Part shown: in pieces, positions 9,693 to 21,251 of the stretch
How the letters are laid out: each line of letters opens with the position of its first letter
Position numbering within the stretch: position 1 is the stretch's first letter
Origin: Pollenia angustigena
Taxonomy: Eukaryota; Arthropoda; Insecta; Diptera; Polleniidae
DNA length: 64,000 nucleotides
Direction: 5' to 3'
Assembly (NCBI GenBank): GCA_930367215.1
Contig: OV884056.1
Location: 282,578,067 to 282,642,066, forward strand
Program-made: the position numbers and the translations under genes
Notes under the pieces: generated by a model
What the model saw: only the letters and a program-made list of their open reading frames with translations
What the model was told of the DNA's origin: nothing
Database searches by the model: none

Positions 9693-12485
9693 ATGATCAT
9701 GGATAGCCAATTAATTAGCTCCAAAGATGTGACAACTAACATGCTACGTATACTAAGCAAACAAAAATCTGGTCTTAAGATATGCCACATCAATGCTCAG
9801 AGTTTAAAACCTAAAATTGATGAGTTTCGCTACATCTTTGAAAGTTCTGGCGTTGATATTATTTGTGTTTCTGAAACGTGGTTTAAAAATTCTATCCATG
9901 ATGAAATTGTTAACTTAACCAATTTTAAGATATACCGTTGTGACAGGAAAACTCCTTGCGGTGGTGTGGCTATGTACGTAAGAAAGAATATAATTAGTAG
10001 AATGTGCATCGATTCGAACGCAGTTGAAAATGACTATTCGGAAATAAATTCAACAAATAATTCTGTTAATAAAATAGAGTACATGTTCGTCGAGATTGTA
10101 GCATCTGGTAAAAAGCTACTCGTAGGTTCTGTTTACAGGCCTCACTGCAGAGTAGACACAAGCAACTTCCTAAAAACACTGAACACTATCTCTTGCAAAT
10201 ACGATGATGTAATATTATGTGGTGATTTTAATTTAAATATTCTTATAGAAAGTCATTTAACCAATGAAATGAAATCTATTGGATTATATCCAACAAACAC
10301 CACAACTCCAACTCATTTTACTGCTACGAATAGTACATTATTAGATATATTTTTTGTCGGCACCATGTTTTTCCAAACACGATTTATTATTTTTAACCTA
10401 TGATTTTCAATTACAACACATAACTGAGGATATTACTTTTTTTGATTATAAAAATATAAATTATGATATTTTATCCTACGAGCTGGATAGCATCGATTGG
10501 ACAACAATTTATTATATGCCTTCGGTAGATAATCAGCTTAACTTTCTGGAAAAAAACCTTTTAAATATTTTTAGAAAAACTGTTCCACTAAAAACTGTCA
10601 AGCTAAATTTTAAGAAGAAACCATGGTTTACTCCTGAAATTAAATCGGCAATTGTCCGTAGAGACTTTGCTTACAAACGTTGGAAGCTCTTTAAGACTGT
10701 CGATCTACAAACAGAATATCGTGATGCACGGAAAGTTGTAAATAGATTGATAAAAGCCGCAAAATCACAGTTTTATTCGAATCGTTTTACATCTGCATTG
10801 GGATCTAAGAAAACTTGGAAAGCCATTCGTGAGATAGGCGTTGGTAGACCCTCTGCTGATGTTATTGATATAGATGTTGATGAAACTAATAAGTCTTTTA
10901 CAAATCTCCCTGCTGTTCAATCAAATCTTGGTTTTTATGAACAAACTTCACATATTATGGATAATCCATTCTACTTTGATTGTGTATGCGAATCAGATGT
11001 ACTATCTAGTTGCCTTGCAATTAAATCAAATGCTGTTGGGTTTGATGAGATTTATCCAAAGTTTTTAAAAATAATCATTTTGCGTATGCTGCCTTATATC
11101 ACACATATATTTAACACTATAATTACAAAAAGTGTTTACCCAGAAAACTGGAAATTTGCAAAAATAATACCAATACCAAAATCTAAAAATGAATATCGCC
11201 CTATTGCCATTTTACCATATTTATCAAAAGTATTTGAACGTTTACTTCATCACCAAATAAGCAAATACGTAAATAATAAGGGTTTATTAACTAGAAAACA
11301 ATCTGGGTTTCGACCGCAACATAGTTGTATAACGGCCTTAATAGATGTTTCTGAAGAACTGCGACAGCGTATTGATGTTGGTGATGTTTCTTTCCTTGTA
11401 CTTCTCGATCATTCTAAAGCCTTTGATACGGTAGATCATGATGTACTTTGTTTTAAGTTGCTAAAAATGTTCAATTTCTCTACGTCATCAACAACATTAA
11501 TGTTATCGTATTTAACAGGACGCCGTCAGTCCGTCTTTGCCAACAACAATACTTCAAAATCTCTACCAGTCCTGAAAGGAGTGCCACAGGGATCAATATT
11601 AGGTCCATTACTCTTTACTATATATACCAATGACCTTCCCCAACATCTAAAGTATTGCAGTGTTCATATGTATGCTGATGATGTACAACTATATATTAGT
11701 AGTAGCCTTGATGATATGAGCCGATGCATTGGGAACTTAAATATGGATCTTGGCCGAATATATGAATGGGCAAGTGCTAATGGTTTGTGCCTTAACCCTA
11801 AAAAATCCAAGTGCTTAGTTATTACAAAGAAGACAACTATTTTAAACGAAGAACCGGCAATATTGCTTAATAATAAGAAAATCGAGATAGTACCGAACGG
11901 CAAAAAATCTTGGAATTACATTTAATCGTTTTCTTACATGGTCAGATCATATTAACGTCGCAACAGGGAAAACATACTCAATGTTACGAGCGTTATGGCA
12001 TACCCAGTATTTTACCCCACTCAAAATTCGAATTCTTCTAGCGAAAACATACCTCATGCCAACTTTGCTATATGGATGCGAGATATACGCAAATTGTGAT
12101 TCTGCAAGTCGTAGAAAGCTTACATCTACCTTTAACTCAATATTGAGATATGTATTTAGTCTGGGGAAGTATGACCATATTTCCCATACACACAACAAAA
12201 CTATATGGAGTTACTTTTGTAGATCTTCTAAATATCAGAACATTGATTTTTTTACATAAAATCATATACTCCCGACATCCAACTTACTTGTTTGAGAGAT
12301 TATTGTTTACACTTTCTGAAAGAACAAATAATATCGTACATGTTCGTTATATAAACTCTGTATCAAAATTGCAATTTTATATTCATTCAGTCCGTCTTTG
12401 GAATTCGCTACCCACGAATATTAAATTTATAAGCAACGCTCGGCAATTTAAAAACGAAATTTTTAAATTGTATGCTACAAATTGA
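9693..12485 (+). pseudogene. ORF2 (endonuclease-RT) of LINE C with three frameshifts
   Basis: The endonuclease occupies 9693 to about 10360 (CHINAQSLKPKIDEF, ICVSETWF, GGVAMYVR, LCGDFNLNIL). A frameshift near 10360 passes it to the frame 10354-11925, starting in the SKHDLLF version of the SDHD motif. RT follows with SYLTGRRQ, GVPQGSILGPLLF and MYADDVQLYIS (about 11668-11700). A second shift near 11910 and a third near 12200 split the C-terminal region, which ends with RLWNSLPTNIKF and a stop at 12483-12485. All catalytic motifs are present and only three indels separate it from an open frame. Confidence 0.85.
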
Positions 12486-12621
12486 ATTTTTGATTTTCAT
12501 TGTATTTTCATTCTATTTTTGATTTTCACTTATTTTTTATGTTTCATATTAAAATTATTTATATATTGTTTTATACTAGCAAAACTTGTGTTAGACAATA
12601 ATGTTTGAACTAATTCAATAA

Positions 12622-13370
12622 TCCAGGACAAACCACCAGACGATTAATTGCCACGGTAGCATACTCACAGGTGCTTTACGCAGCTCCTGCTTTCAGTGAT
12701 GCTGTCAAAAACAACAAGAAACTAAGGGATATCCTGGAAAAAGTGCATAGGACTTGCTCGATACGAATAACGTCAGCATACCGGACTATATCCAGCGCGG
12801 CCGTGGCTGTACTCGCTGGTGTACCACCGATCGATCTGTTACTGACCGAAAGAAAAGAAATATATGAAAGACGAGAAAATATAACACATGCGGGTGAAAA
12901 CTTCGATGGTAGAGAAAACACGTATAAAAGATGATGCAAGGGATAGGCTGCTCCAAGCTTGGCAAGTACTATGGGATGAAACGGATAAGGGTAGATATAC
13001 CCACACTCTTATTCCGAATATAGGGCCTTGGATGGATAGAAAACATGGGGAAATTAATTACTTTCTTACCCAGATATTTAGTGGGCATGGCAACTTTGGA
13101 ACATACCTAAAACGTTTCGGGAAGAGGGAATCGGATGTTTGCGACCTCTGCTGTAGCTCCGAGGACAACGTTGAACATACTGTTGTAAAATGCGGCTTTT
13201 CGAGGAGCAGAGGAAACATATTTCAGGAATTGTCTGAGAATATCAAGATAGCTGATATATTTAACTTAATGCTATCAACCCCGGAGAAATGGAAGCAATA
13301 TTCACGTGCAATTGAATCTATTCTGAGGGCGAAAATGGAATGGCAACGAGCACAGGCGCCGAACCCCTAA
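12622..13370 (+). pseudogene. ORF2 C-terminus fragment of copy A'
   Basis: Encodes the RT thumb region and C-terminal knuckle, matching copy A. A 2-bp deletion near 12918 shifts the frame, so two frames (12671-12934 and 12888-13370) carry the halves. The knuckle reads CDLCCSSEDNVEHTVVKC. It has no catalytic domain and no start of its own. Confidence 0.88.
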
Positions 13371-13551
13371 TCTCATACGGATGTATGTTGGACGGGGGAG
13401 TAGGAAAAGGTGATGGTTGATGACCAGTAAAATGAACTCCACCCCGAAGTAATGCTAGAGTGGTTCCGGGGTGGTGGTTCCGGTGTAGGGCCACTAGTTG
13501 ATAGCTCGCTATCACTACGTCCATTTAAAAAAAAAGAAAAAAAAAAAAAAA
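12622..13551 (+). mobile_element. Waldo-like copy A', 3' fragment nearly identical to copy A
   Basis: It begins at the base equivalent to 1446 of copy A and runs to the A-rich tail (13527-13552) and an (ACAT)n array. By eye there are about five substitutions and one 2-bp deletion over some 900 bp. The same 3' UTR hairpins are present (CCACCCCG with CGGGGTGG, GATAGC with GCTATC). Its left junction abuts LINE C and not ACAT repeats. Confidence 0.92.
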
Positions 13552-13986
13552 ACATACATACATACATACATACATACATACATACATACATACATACATA
13601 CATACATACATACATACATACATACATACATACATACATACATACATACATACATACATACATACATACATACATACATACATACATACATACATACATA
13701 CATACATACATACATACATACATACATACATACATACATACATACATACATACATACATACATACATACATACATACATACATACATACATACATACATA
13801 CATACATACATACATACATACATACATACATACATACATACATACATACATACATACATACATACATACATACATACATACATACATACATACATACATA
13901 CATACATACATACATACATACATACATACATACATACATACATACATACATACATACATACATACATACATACATACATACATACA

Positions 13987-14016
<30 letters not shown>
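13552..14016. repeat. (ACAT)n microsatellite downstream of copy A'
   Basis: About 465 bp of essentially perfect ACAT units follow the A-rich tail of A', ending in ACATATGTATATATAT. This is the third long array, and the + strand reads ACAT in all of them. Confidence 0.97.
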
Positions 14017-14017
<1 letters not shown>

Positions 14018-14479
14018 GTATATATATTATCACAAAATCCGGTATTTTATTAAAAAATTTGACTTTATAATTGTAATTATCGGCAAAATATTTTACAGGT
14101 TCTGTGTATCGTGTTCTATCTATGGTGTTAAATTTAATTTTAATCATTTTTAAAAACTTTAAATTTGTATTAACCTATAGTTGAAACTTTATCGCTTTAT
14201 AAAGACCTTAAAATTAAATTTTTTGTTAGGCGATTTTTGTGTGTTTTACTAAAATAAAAGTTAGGATTCATAGTAGGTTTTTTAAGAATATTATTTTATT
14301 TCCTTTTTTCAATCTGTGATCAGAATCGATAACCATCTAAATCGACTTCCTAATTAAAAAGTTAATTTAACGATTGAATTACTTAATATGTTTAATTTAC
14401 TATAAATTTTGTATTCGCTTAAAGTAAAAACCTGTCCAAATCAATTTTCGAATTTGAATTCCCCTTACAACCAACCAAT
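14017..14479. other. AT-rich stretch, no feature seen
   Basis: No ORF with a recognisable product, no clear terminal repeats and no RNA gene. Composition is typical of the AT-rich intergenic background here. Confidence 0.6.
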
Positions 14480-15085
14480 CATTTAACTGGTTTATAAAGA
14501 ACTTAAAGGTAGAAAAAGTAATGAATTACAGTACAGTCTTCACCATTGGTGAGACACATTTTTTGGGACTTTCTAAAATTTTGTTCTTGAATTAAATTCT
14601 AAGACTAGTTTTATTGAAATAATACTACATTTTATTGAAATAATACTACATTGTAGTAATTGACACTAAATACATTCATTAAGGCCCGTTTTCACAACTT
14701 ACCGATAGCTAAAAGTAGACTTTAAATGGCCTTATAAAAAGTGGTCCATTATTAAAACTTTACTTTAACCTAAAGTGAGCGATAAAGTAAATTAAGGTTC
14801 ATCCTACCTGGTAGGTTAAAGTAAAGTTGCAAAAGTGGAACACTTTTTATACGGCCGATAAAATTCTTCCTTTAGCTATTGGTAAGTTGTGAAAACGGGC
14901 CTAAGAATAGATGTGTGACTGGTCAGATGGTGTCAATTGACCCCCTCCAATGACAAACCCATGTAAAAGTGATAGGTCTTATTCATATAAAATTTTAGAA
15001 CTAGAACCGGTCTCTACCGCCAAAGAACCTAACACGGGACTACTTTGGTGTCAGTTCGCTGCCCTCTAGGGATCTTACAAATTCC
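14480..15085 (+). repeat. Dispersed repeat R, copy 1, split by a MITE
   Basis: Sequence from about 14480 to 14682 and 14902 to 15085 matches, in reverse complement, 42700-43080. Its right part also matches 57380-57553. Shared blocks include TGGTGTCAATTGACC, ATGTAAAAGTGATAGGTC, AGAACTAGAACCGGTCTCT and CCCTCTAGGGA. No coding potential was seen. Family identity is unknown. Confidence 0.75.
14683..14901. mobile_element. MITE 1 (219 bp) with TAA target duplication
   Basis: Long terminal inverted repeats start GGCCCGTTTTCACAACTTACC and extend, with mismatches, for roughly 100 bp, so the element is nearly all hairpin. TAA flanks both ends (14680-14682, 14902-14904). The repeat R copy at 42700-43080 lacks this insert at the same place, which fixes the ends. 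A 3-bp TWA duplication is typical of PIF/Harbinger. Confidence 0.88.
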
Positions 15086-16382
15086 GTAGGTAACGCGCAA
15101 TATTGGGACCTCATTCTGGCAGTCGTGATCGAGTACTTTCTGAATACGAAAGCAATTTTATTTCTAATTCTTAAAATCGATACTGAACGCATCGAAATTA
15201 TTTTTTCACTATTGAGAAACTCAAATTAATGCTTTACAACACTGAACAAATAATTCCAATTTGTTCAGTATTGACTGAAATAATTAAATATTAAATTTGG
15301 AAACTTTTGCTCCTGTCGTTCTTCAAATATGCAAAAAACAACAACAATGGACTTATGGGTAAAATAAGGAAGTAATTTGTGGACCGATCACTTTAAATTT
15401 CAATAGAAAAATAGAAGTGAAAGTGGGATGCACATTGTGATCGAAATTTGTAATTACAAACATGTTTTGAAGTGTTACATTGCATCAACATTTTTTAAAA
15501 ATCCAAAAAAAAAAAATTTATGATTCTTTAAACCTAATTAGTTTAGTCTGCTATTTTCGAGATGAAAGAACTTACATGAAGTAATTTTCCCTTCTCTTAG
15601 CAACACTGCTCCCAACAATATTCATAAATTTCCTTCATTAGTTACATATTTTTACTGTCTTCTTTTTAGTGATTAATATAAAAAGTTTTTTCTTCTTTCT
15701 TTCATTTTAATGATCCACTGCCATAATCATCTTACCTTTTAGTGTTTAATTTGAAGAATTTTTTATTTTTTGCTTTTTTATACTTCTTTTTTAAAATTTT
15801 TGTACTTTTCTTGTCTACAACAAACACCCCACATGACGTGAAGTTAAATTTTATGCTAATTTATGCCAAGTTGTGTTTAATACGAGTAACAATAAACTGC
15901 TGGCGTAATTATATATTATTATGTTTGAAGTGCTTAGAGTGGAAACATGTGTACTTAGGAAGAAGGAATAGCAGCTTTAAGGGTTTGAAGTATAAAAAAA
16001 ATGCAAAAGAAGGACATACAACAGAGATTCAAAAGAAAGTTGTCAAAAACGTTCAAAGTTTAACTAAAAATTATTGCTTATGAATATAAAATTAAGGATA
16101 TGGGTAAGTCCATTTAAAATTAAAAAAAAAAGTAAAACGTTACCTTTTTAGAAATAATTTAAACCTTATGCAAAAATTGTTCCAAACCAAAATAATGGGT
16201 CCATTTCGTATGTCAGTTTAGTTGCCAGTTGCCAAAAATCGATTACAGATGTCTATTTCAGTTGCCAAATTATCAATCGATATTTAGCCGGCCGTAAAGT
16301 TTTCGTTGCTGTGTAGACTTCTTAAATAAAAAGGCGCCAAAAGCTTAAAACTAGTGCATTTATTGATTAATTTTGGACATTT
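15086..16382. other. Intergenic stretch with one small palindrome
   Basis: No supported gene. ACTGAACAAAT (15241-15251) and its complement (15259-15269) form an 11-bp stem. A 113-codon ORF at 15742-16083 is low-complexity and was not accepted. Confidence 0.5.
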
Positions 16383-17660
16383 TATTACGTATGGGTAATT
16401 ACATATCAAAACGACCAAGAGTGGGACACGACCCTTTCCGATTTTAATGAAATTTGGTAAGAGGGCTCCTTTTATCTTATAAGGAACATATATGAACGAA
16501 AAAAAATTTTAAAATTTTTTTTTTCAAAAGTTATGTCATATTCAAAATGTCATAATTTCGCCGAATTAGCCGAATGTGTTGAACTTATTTCTTCAATATC
16601 TCGAAAACTACTTGACATACGAAGATGATTTTGTAGGTTAGTTCTTGTTTTCAAGATATACCGTTATTTCGAAAATGTTAGAGGCTGCACAGCATATATT
16701 CGCGTAACTCAAAAACGGTTTAGTTTATTGAAATAACTAAAAAAAACCGAAATTCGGCAATTAATAAAAAAGTAGGGTTGGTCATACATTTGGTCATACA
16801 TTTGGGCAGGGGCCAAATTAAAAAATTTTATTAAGCCGAAATATTTGTATGTTACAGCGCGTAGGATGCTCCTAGATGGGTCAAATGTATGACCCACCCC
16901 ACTTTATTATTTATTGCCGAGTTTCGGTTTTTTTTTTAGTTATTTCAATAAACTAAATTGTTTTTGAGATACGCGAATATGCCGTGCAGCCTCTTACATT
17001 TTCGAAATAACGGTATATCTTGAAAACAAGAACTAACCTAAAAAAAAACGGTTAGCACCACTGGATTCAGCGTCCTCAATTAGGGTAAAATGCCAGGTGG
17101 GCGGCTGGTCTTTTTTTGCAACTTGCACAGTGTACTTATTGCTCAAAATTACAATATTAAAATTCTATTTTAATATTATTTTTTTAAAGGTTGCGAAAGG
17201 AAAAAAATCATATCTTAAAAAAGAAAAAAACACCTCCTTCAAAGTTTCAGAATTTTTAAAAAACAGTTTCAGGTATTATACAGAAAAAAATCAGCCAAAT
17301 AAAAAAATAGGTTTTTGATGTAGTCCGTTTTTAAAATTTGACATTTTACAGATATTATTTTTTTTCAATATACTGTTTGTAGCCCCAAGTATTCTCTTTC
17401 AAATGACATTAAAATCATCTTCGTATGTCAAGTAGTTTTCGAGATATTGAAGAAATAAGTTCAACACATTCGGCTAATTCAGCGAAATTATGACATTTTG
17501 AATATGACATAACTTTTGAAAAAAAAAATGTTTAATTTTTTTTCATTCATATATGTTCCTTATAAGATAAAAGGAGCCCTCTCACCGAATTTCATTAAAA
17601 TCGGAAGGGGTCTTGTCCCACTCTTGGTCGTTTTGACATGGAATTACCCGTATACGTAAT
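16383..17660. mobile_element. Foldback element with about 0.4-kb inverted arms
   Basis: The left arm 16385-16795 pairs with two separated right pieces. 16875-17040 matches the inner half of the arm. 17390-17660 matches the outer half, from ATTACGTAT..GGTAATT inward. The 350 bp at 17041-17389 has no partner and looks like a later insertion or a partner-less spacer. Only short low-complexity ORFs occur. The superfamily is unknown. Confidence 0.75.
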
Positions 17661-17829
17661 ATATATTTCTTATTTTAGTTAACAAGATGGATAAAATTAC
17701 AACGTTACAACAATTTGACTTGAGTAACGTTAGGTAAAAATGAATGTTAGTACTCATCTGACACGCTTTGACCATGATCCATTGTGATACCAAGGAATTC
17801 CACTAAAAAGAGCCCCCACCTTAGAACCT

Positions 17830-18265
17830 ACCCGACTACTAACGAAAATGCCCTCCAGCTCAACGCCAGAGATCTCAACAATCCATCAAGGATCCCATTT
17901 TGGCCAGTCCTGTGTCCTACGTCTTCCTCACCATTTTCGTCTTCGCAGCTGCGGCAGCATTAATATCTGTACATGCCTACCCATAAATCGGTGTTCCGTG
18001 ACAACAGTTGCCAAAACTGAAATGTCCCTTTTTGTAATCAATGGTTGGCCTGTCATCCTTGCGAGACCACAATTGCCTGGAAATATTACACCTAGTATTC
18101 AGAACAGGAAATCTGTGATTAGCACTATGGATAATCGATCGCTGAAGTTTGGGTCGCTGGAGAGCAGAGGCACTCAAACGTATTTCAAATCCAGAGGAAC
18201 CTGTAGGGTAGAGCCAGCTCTAGCAAGTTCATCCGCTCTAATGTGTCCAAGTAAATCCAATTTGA
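17830..18265 (-). pseudogene. RNase H-region fragment of an I/LOA-type LINE
   Basis: The minus strand reads LGHIRADELARAGSTLQVPL just below 18262. This resembles the GHxxxxGNExADELAR motif of RNase H domains carried by some LINE ORF2 proteins. Further down, pieces such as TEHRFMGRHVQ match the region after RNase H in those elements. Several stops and frameshifts interrupt it. It directly abuts the mariner remnant at 18266. The clade assignment is tentative. Confidence 0.6.
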
Positions 18266-18732
18266 CTTACTAGGCCAACAAATGAAACTGAATCCACTAA
18301 CATATGTACCCGGTTTTCCAATAAGGACTTGACAACTTTTTTTTTGCGTGGTATCGTCCTGTTGAAACCACATGTCGATCAAGTCCATGCTTTTAAATTC
18401 TGGCCAAAAATAATCGGTAATCATGGTGCGATAAGGATCGCCATTCACAGTAACATGATGGTCGTTATTGTCGACGAAAAACTGTCACCCAATGACGCCG
18501 ACGGCATGCAAACCGCACCAAACAGTTATTTTCTGTTGATGAAGTGGTGATTCATGAAGCACAAGTGGATTTTCACCAAAAAAATATGTCATATTTTGCT
18601 CAGACGAACCCATTGGGCTAAAAATTAGCTTCGTTACTGAAGATAATATTGTGATGAATTTCATTTTCTTGGCGCATCTTCTCCAGAGCCCAAAGAGCAT
18701 ACGTTGTTCGTTCGTATACTTTACCATGATGA
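18266..18732 (-). pseudogene. Degenerate Tc1/mariner transposase, remnant 1
   Basis: Minus-strand fragments in two frames: YTNEQRMLFGLWRRCAKKM (18727 downward), VWCGLHAVGVIG (to 18485) and MNGDPYRTMITDYFWPEF..MWFQQDDTT (18448 to about 18340). These match the central and second-aspartate region of insect mariner-type transposases (WFQQDxA). Much of the N-terminus and all after the QQD motif is missing or scrambled. It is related to the better preserved remnant at 27553-28473. Confidence 0.8.
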
Positions 18733-19120
18733 AAATTTTGAGTTAACTGACAAAAAGGAAAATAACCGTTATATGATCAGTGAAATAGTGCGTTCACAAA
18801 TTAAATTCAAAGTTGTCAGGTAACTTTTGCAATACCCTTTATTCAAAAAGATATGGCGGTCCTCCTATTAGTTTGAGTTTGGTCTTTTTAGTCTCTACTT
18901 AATAGGACAAAGCATCTTTGAGATATTAAAATATGCTCTTAAGCTAGAAAATTTATTTTTAACTACAGAATTGCCTCTCCAGTGCCACCCAACAGAAGTC
19001 AAGTTTCTTGGTCATCGGAACAATAAATGCACAGAACTCATCAAATTTACTTTACTTTTTGAAGTACCTTTCACCGAAGGTAAACTGTTGATACTATTGA
19101 TGTTTATACCCTATTAAGTA
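18733..19120. other. Intergenic, no feature seen
   Basis: AT-rich sequence with no recognisable ORF, terminal repeat or RNA gene. Confidence 0.5.
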
Positions 19121-19126
19121 TATACA

Positions 19127-19775
19127 TTAGGTGGGTCGAAAATATTTTTTTTTTCTCTTATCGACTTCTAATAGCGTAAAAATGTTGTATTTTTGTCTGC
19201 ACTAGACCCCTGTAATATATTATTAATTTATTTTTAGTGTAACAGCCCGCGCATTGACCTTCAATTTTGTTAAATTTTTAATATAACAACAATAGCATTG
19301 TATTGCAGAAAAGCATATTACTGTATTTTATCGACTTGTAAGTTCGTGAAAATAGTATCAGAAGAATCCATAACTCTTTGCAATAAAACATTAAGAGAAG
19401 GTTTAACATAGACGAAACTTAAATCAAGACGATAGATGCCTAGATTTTACAGTAAACAAGATTTTGTGACCAAAAAATGATTTTATTGTTTTCTGTTGTA
19501 TACGAACCAAAGTTTTATTTTTTTTTAAGTTAAATTCAAAATAGTTTCAATTTTAATTAATAATAATTGATAGTAAATAAAAAATTTAAATTTAAAAAAT
19601 TTACTTTTCTTACATATTCTTAATTTTTAGGAGCTCTTGCGCGGGCTGAAGATGTGACTTTTTTTTACTTTTTTTTGCAGTTTTTATTTGTTTTGACGTA
19701 AGACAAAAAAATATTGCTATTAGAACATGATTCGAGAACTTTTATTTTTTCTCATACATCAGTGACCCAGCCTAA
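19127..19775. mobile_element. Candidate MITE with TTAGG..GGGTC ends
   Basis: The left end TTAGGTGGGTC and the complement of the right end TTAGGCTGGGTC are similar, and TATACA flanks both sides (19121-19126, 19776-19781). CAGCCCGCGCA (19243-19253) and its complement (19638-19648) form a second inverted pair inside, so one element may be nested in another. No ORF. The ends resemble mariner-like MITEs, but the 6-bp flank is unusual. Confidence 0.5.
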
Positions 19776-19779
19776 TATA

Positions 19780-20620
19780 CATATATTCCGGGTCATTGTG
19801 AAAAGCGAAGTTGATTTAACGATGTCCGTATGTCCGTGTGTCCGTTGAAATAGGTTTTTCGAATACCTCAGATACAATGGGGACTTGGTTATTACATATT
19901 AATGTCACATCTAGTCCGGAATTGTTTGCTATTTAAATTTAGGCTGATCGGTCCACAAGTGGCTGATAGATGAGCAAAAAACCACTACTGTCTCTTATTT
20001 TATCCAAAAATCCCTTTTTGTTGATGAGAACAGCAAAGCCAAAGTTTCCAAATTAGGTACAAGCATCTTGGTTATCAATACACAACAAACGAAATAATGT
20101 TGGCGGGATGGGACAAGTGGCTTGAAACAAAATTGATTAATTTATATCTAAAGAACGGTATTTACATAACTATCTGTTGTAATCGCACAGTGGTGAAATA
20201 GATAACCTCTCTAAAAATGGAAGGTATTGTAAAAGTGGGCGTTGCACTTTCTATACAAAGACGTTATAAATTTCTGTATTTCCGGGGAACAAAAAGAGCA
20301 AAAGTCTCTAATTTAAGTACAAACATGTCGGTTATCACCACACAGCATCCCACAAATTGTGGGCGGGATTGGAAAAGTGGGCGTGACACAAAAAAGCTTT
20401 TTATCTTTATCTCAGGAACGGTAATTTGCTACACAAAGCTGGGTGATTTATACATAAAGTCACTTACAATATGGGTCGGCTTGAAGAAGTATTTGTGGTA
20501 CCTTCCGTTCAAAGACATTACAGGATTCTTGGTTATCAGTATGCAATATCCGACAAAATGGAGGCAGAATTGGAGAAGTGGGCGTGTCACAAAATGAATA
20601 TATTAATATCTTAAGAAAAG
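19780..20620 (+). mobile_element. mini-me/DINE-1-like element with tandem modules
   Basis: A TA-rich stretch, a core GAAGTTGATTTAACGATGTC and degenerate GTCY units (GTCCGTATGTCCGTGTGTCC, about 19826-19845) occur in the order known for dipteran mini-me/DINE-1 elements. Downstream, three diverged modules end in variants of GGGCGGGATTGGAAAAGTGG (about 20105, 20365, 20570). Similar modules lie at 62874-63400. These elements are non-coding and Helentron-related. Confidence 0.65.
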
Positions 20621-21251
20621 TATTTGTTTAACTTATTGTTCTTATTGCACCATTCGGCATAGCCGATTATATCACTCTTACTTAAAATAGATAAGGCAAT
20701 ACATAATTGACACATAAAACATTTATTTGGAAAAAAAGTTATATTTTGTTTACTTATGATTTTCCAATGGAAGTACCCATATGGTAAACGTTATGTATTT
20801 TCTTATCATATCTTTTTTCAAAAGATTTTAAATTTGACAGGACTTCACTTATAAAATATTATAGCAACAAGTTCTTGAGTAATTTAAAAGCTCTTTACAA
20901 GATTTGTTCATACATAAATCTCTCCCTTTTCTGTTTAATAAAGTTCAAGAGTATGCTATTAAAAAAAAGTTATAAATAGTCTTTTGTTATGAATTTTATT
21001 CTGGGAAACTATTTTAATTTCAGGAAATTATAAAATGAAAATTGTTTTCACAAGAGTGCTGTAAGTACTTTTGATTCGGGTTCAGTAAAAATAAATAAAA
21101 AACCAATTTCAAAATGCAAGAATACGCAGCAAGCGGATTCTCACTTTGTGAAGCAGTAAAAGCTACGAAATATAAAAAACAAAAGTAGTTTCCTTTAATT
21201 TAGAGGCGATATTTTTTAATTTACCCGTTTCATACTATGCGACATAACCTT
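20621..21251. other. Intergenic, no feature seen
   Basis: AT-rich. Nothing recognisable on either strand. Confidence 0.5.

Larger units (their letters stand above)
8059..12621 (+). mobile_element. LINE C, CR1/L2-like, near full length
   Basis: A non-LTR element with an AT-rich leader (8059-8568, containing an A-run at about 8364-8388), an intact ORF1, and an ORF2 with endonuclease and RT. Motifs such as LLDHSKAFDTVDHD, GVPQGSILGPLLFTIYTNDL and MYADDVQLYIS, plus the C-terminal RLWNSLP signature, place it in the CR1/L2/Rex group and not in R1. Its exact 5' boundary is unclear. The 3' boundary is 12621/12622, where Waldo-like sequence resumes. Confidence 0.8.

Noticed and set aside
13452..14153. 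Second set of long repeat-peptide ORFs
   Set aside because: Same cause: the array at 13552-14016 read in open frames.
15742..16083. 113-codon ORF with a Phe/Leu-rich start
   Set aside because: Low complexity, no recognisable domain and ordinary AT-rich composition.
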